The translations under genes and the position numbers were made by a program. DNA of 64,000 nucleotides from Larkinella insperata (lineage in GTDB: Bacteria; Bacteroidota; Bacteroidia; Cytophagales; Spirosomataceae). The notes below the pieces were generated by a model, which was not told the DNA's origin, searched no databases, and saw only the letters and a list, made by a program, of their open reading frames with translations. Of this stretch, positions 63,360 through 64,000 are shown piece by piece (positions within the stretch are counted from its first letter, which is position 1; each line of letters starts with the position of its first letter). The DNA is taken from the NCBI RefSeq assembly GCF_026248825.1, contig NZ_CP110973.1:5105501-5169500 (forward strand), written 5' to 3'.

Positions 63360-64000
63360 TTATAGGGTCAGGGCCACAAAGACGGCCTTGGTTTCTTCTT
63401 TGTTCTGGGCCGTTTCAAATGCCTGGTTGATCTGATCCAGCGGGAAGCTGTGGGTGATCAGTTTTTTGGCGTTTAATTTTCCTTTGGCCATCAAATCCAA
63501 GCAGATCTGCATTTCGCGGTCGATGCCCCACCAGGCGTAGCTGGCACTCGGAATTAATTGAATCTGCGCCATCTGAATGCGTTGCCATTCCAGCTCAATG
63601 GAGGTTTTGCCCGCGTCAAATCCCCCGACGATGACCACCTTCCCGCCAATCCGGGCGAAGGATGTGGCCTGTGGCAACGTAACGGGCATGGAGGGACCCC
63701 CGGCGCATTCGAAGGCAATATCCACCCCCCGGCCGCCCGTAAATTCCATGACTTTCTGGTAGGCGTCTTCCTTTTTGGAGTTGACCACCGCATCGGCTCC
63801 CAGCTCCAGGGCCAGTTGCAGCGAAGAATCCACCACATCGGTGATGATCACATCCGCTCCGTTGGCCTTGGCCAGTTGGAGCTGCCCCAACCCGATGGGC
63901 CCCGCCCCAATGACGGCTACCTTGTCGTTCAGTTTAAGCCCGCTGAGTTGAACGGCGTGCAGACAAACCGAGAAAGTGTCCAGCAGGGTAGCTTCTTCAA
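63360..64000 (-). CDS. Zinc-type medium-chain alcohol dehydrogenase (5' end outside window)
   Basis: At least 213 residues are visible, and the gene runs on past the window edge. The NAD-binding Rossmann motif appears as VIGAGPIGLGQLQLAK, with an aspartate/threonine motif downstream (DVIITDVVDSS). The later core DIAFECAGG and the C-terminal segment AFETAQNKEETKAVF fit sorbitol, threonine or L-iditol dehydrogenase types. The catalytic zinc cysteine and histidine would lie upstream of 64000 and cannot be checked. The start is not in this sequence. Confidence 0.88.
   Translation of the reverse strand, partial: EEATLLDTFSVCLHAVQLSGLKLNDKVAVIGAGPIGLGQLQLAKANGADVIITDVVDSSLQLALELGADAVVNSKKEDAYQKVMEFTGGRGVDIAFECAGGPSMPVTLPQATSFARIGGKVVIVGGFDAGKTSIELEWQRIQMAQIQLIPSASYAWWGIDREMQICLDLMAKGKLNAKKLITHSFPLDQINQAFETAQNKEETKAVFVALTL

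Overview
The window looks like chromosome from a Bacteroidota member of the Cytophagales, most like the Spirosoma/Larkinella group. The pointers are a SusC/SusD pair with FecR and an ECF sigma factor, a CRTAC/ASPIC-UnbV repeat protein, a PorE-like OmpA protein, bacillithiol deacetylase BshB1, a head-GIN adhesin, LytS/LytTR signalling, weak Shine-Dalgarno sequences, and several promoters of the Bacteroidota form TTG-N19/20-TAnnTTTG. The genus is inferred from gene content only.

Layout. 1-10.9 kb is housekeeping and envelope: a zinc-ribbon membrane protein, an ABC ATPase, a GIN-domain protein, a sulfatase, queE, a PorE-like protein, trxB, an M23/LysM peptidase, bshB1 and a small membrane protein. 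11.0-18.9 kb is a tripartite RND efflux operon (minus strand) divergent from a LytS-type kinase and LytTR regulator. 18.9-22.1 kb holds pdxH, a DUF349 protein and tRNA-Thr(TGT) with a clear promoter and terminator.

22.1-28.0 kb is the most unusual part. After the tRNA comes about 1.1 kb without a recognisable gene. It is followed by a dynamin-like GTPase, a second GTPase-like protein four bases downstream with a 25-residue tandem repeat in front of its G3 motif, and a stand-alone MreB paralogue. This GTPase-GTPase-MreB group is my candidate for an undescribed system; the evidence is architecture and context only.

28.0-40.3 kb is a signalling region without chemoreceptors or flagellar genes: a CheB with a C-terminal zinc ribbon, a 1636-residue CheB-CheR-multiPAS-histidine kinase fusion, two single-domain receivers, two members of a small paralogous family that I do not recognise, an orphan HTH protein of IS630 type, and several long intergenic stretches with hairpins.

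40.4-51.9 kb carries an MBL-fold protein, a PVC-type cytochrome c/dehydrogenase-like protein in an operon with an SGNH hydrolase, an SF1 helicase, a GNAT acetyltransferase, an AmpG-like MFS transporter, a NIPSNAP protein and a lipoprotein. 52.0-62.5 kb is a SusCD uptake locus with FecR and ECF sigma, but with a CRTAC-type lipoprotein gene inserted on the opposite strand between sigma and fecR. The window ends with a solitary YopX-family gene and the 3' part of a zinc-type alcohol dehydrogenase gene.

No rRNA, CRISPR array or complete insertion sequence was seen.
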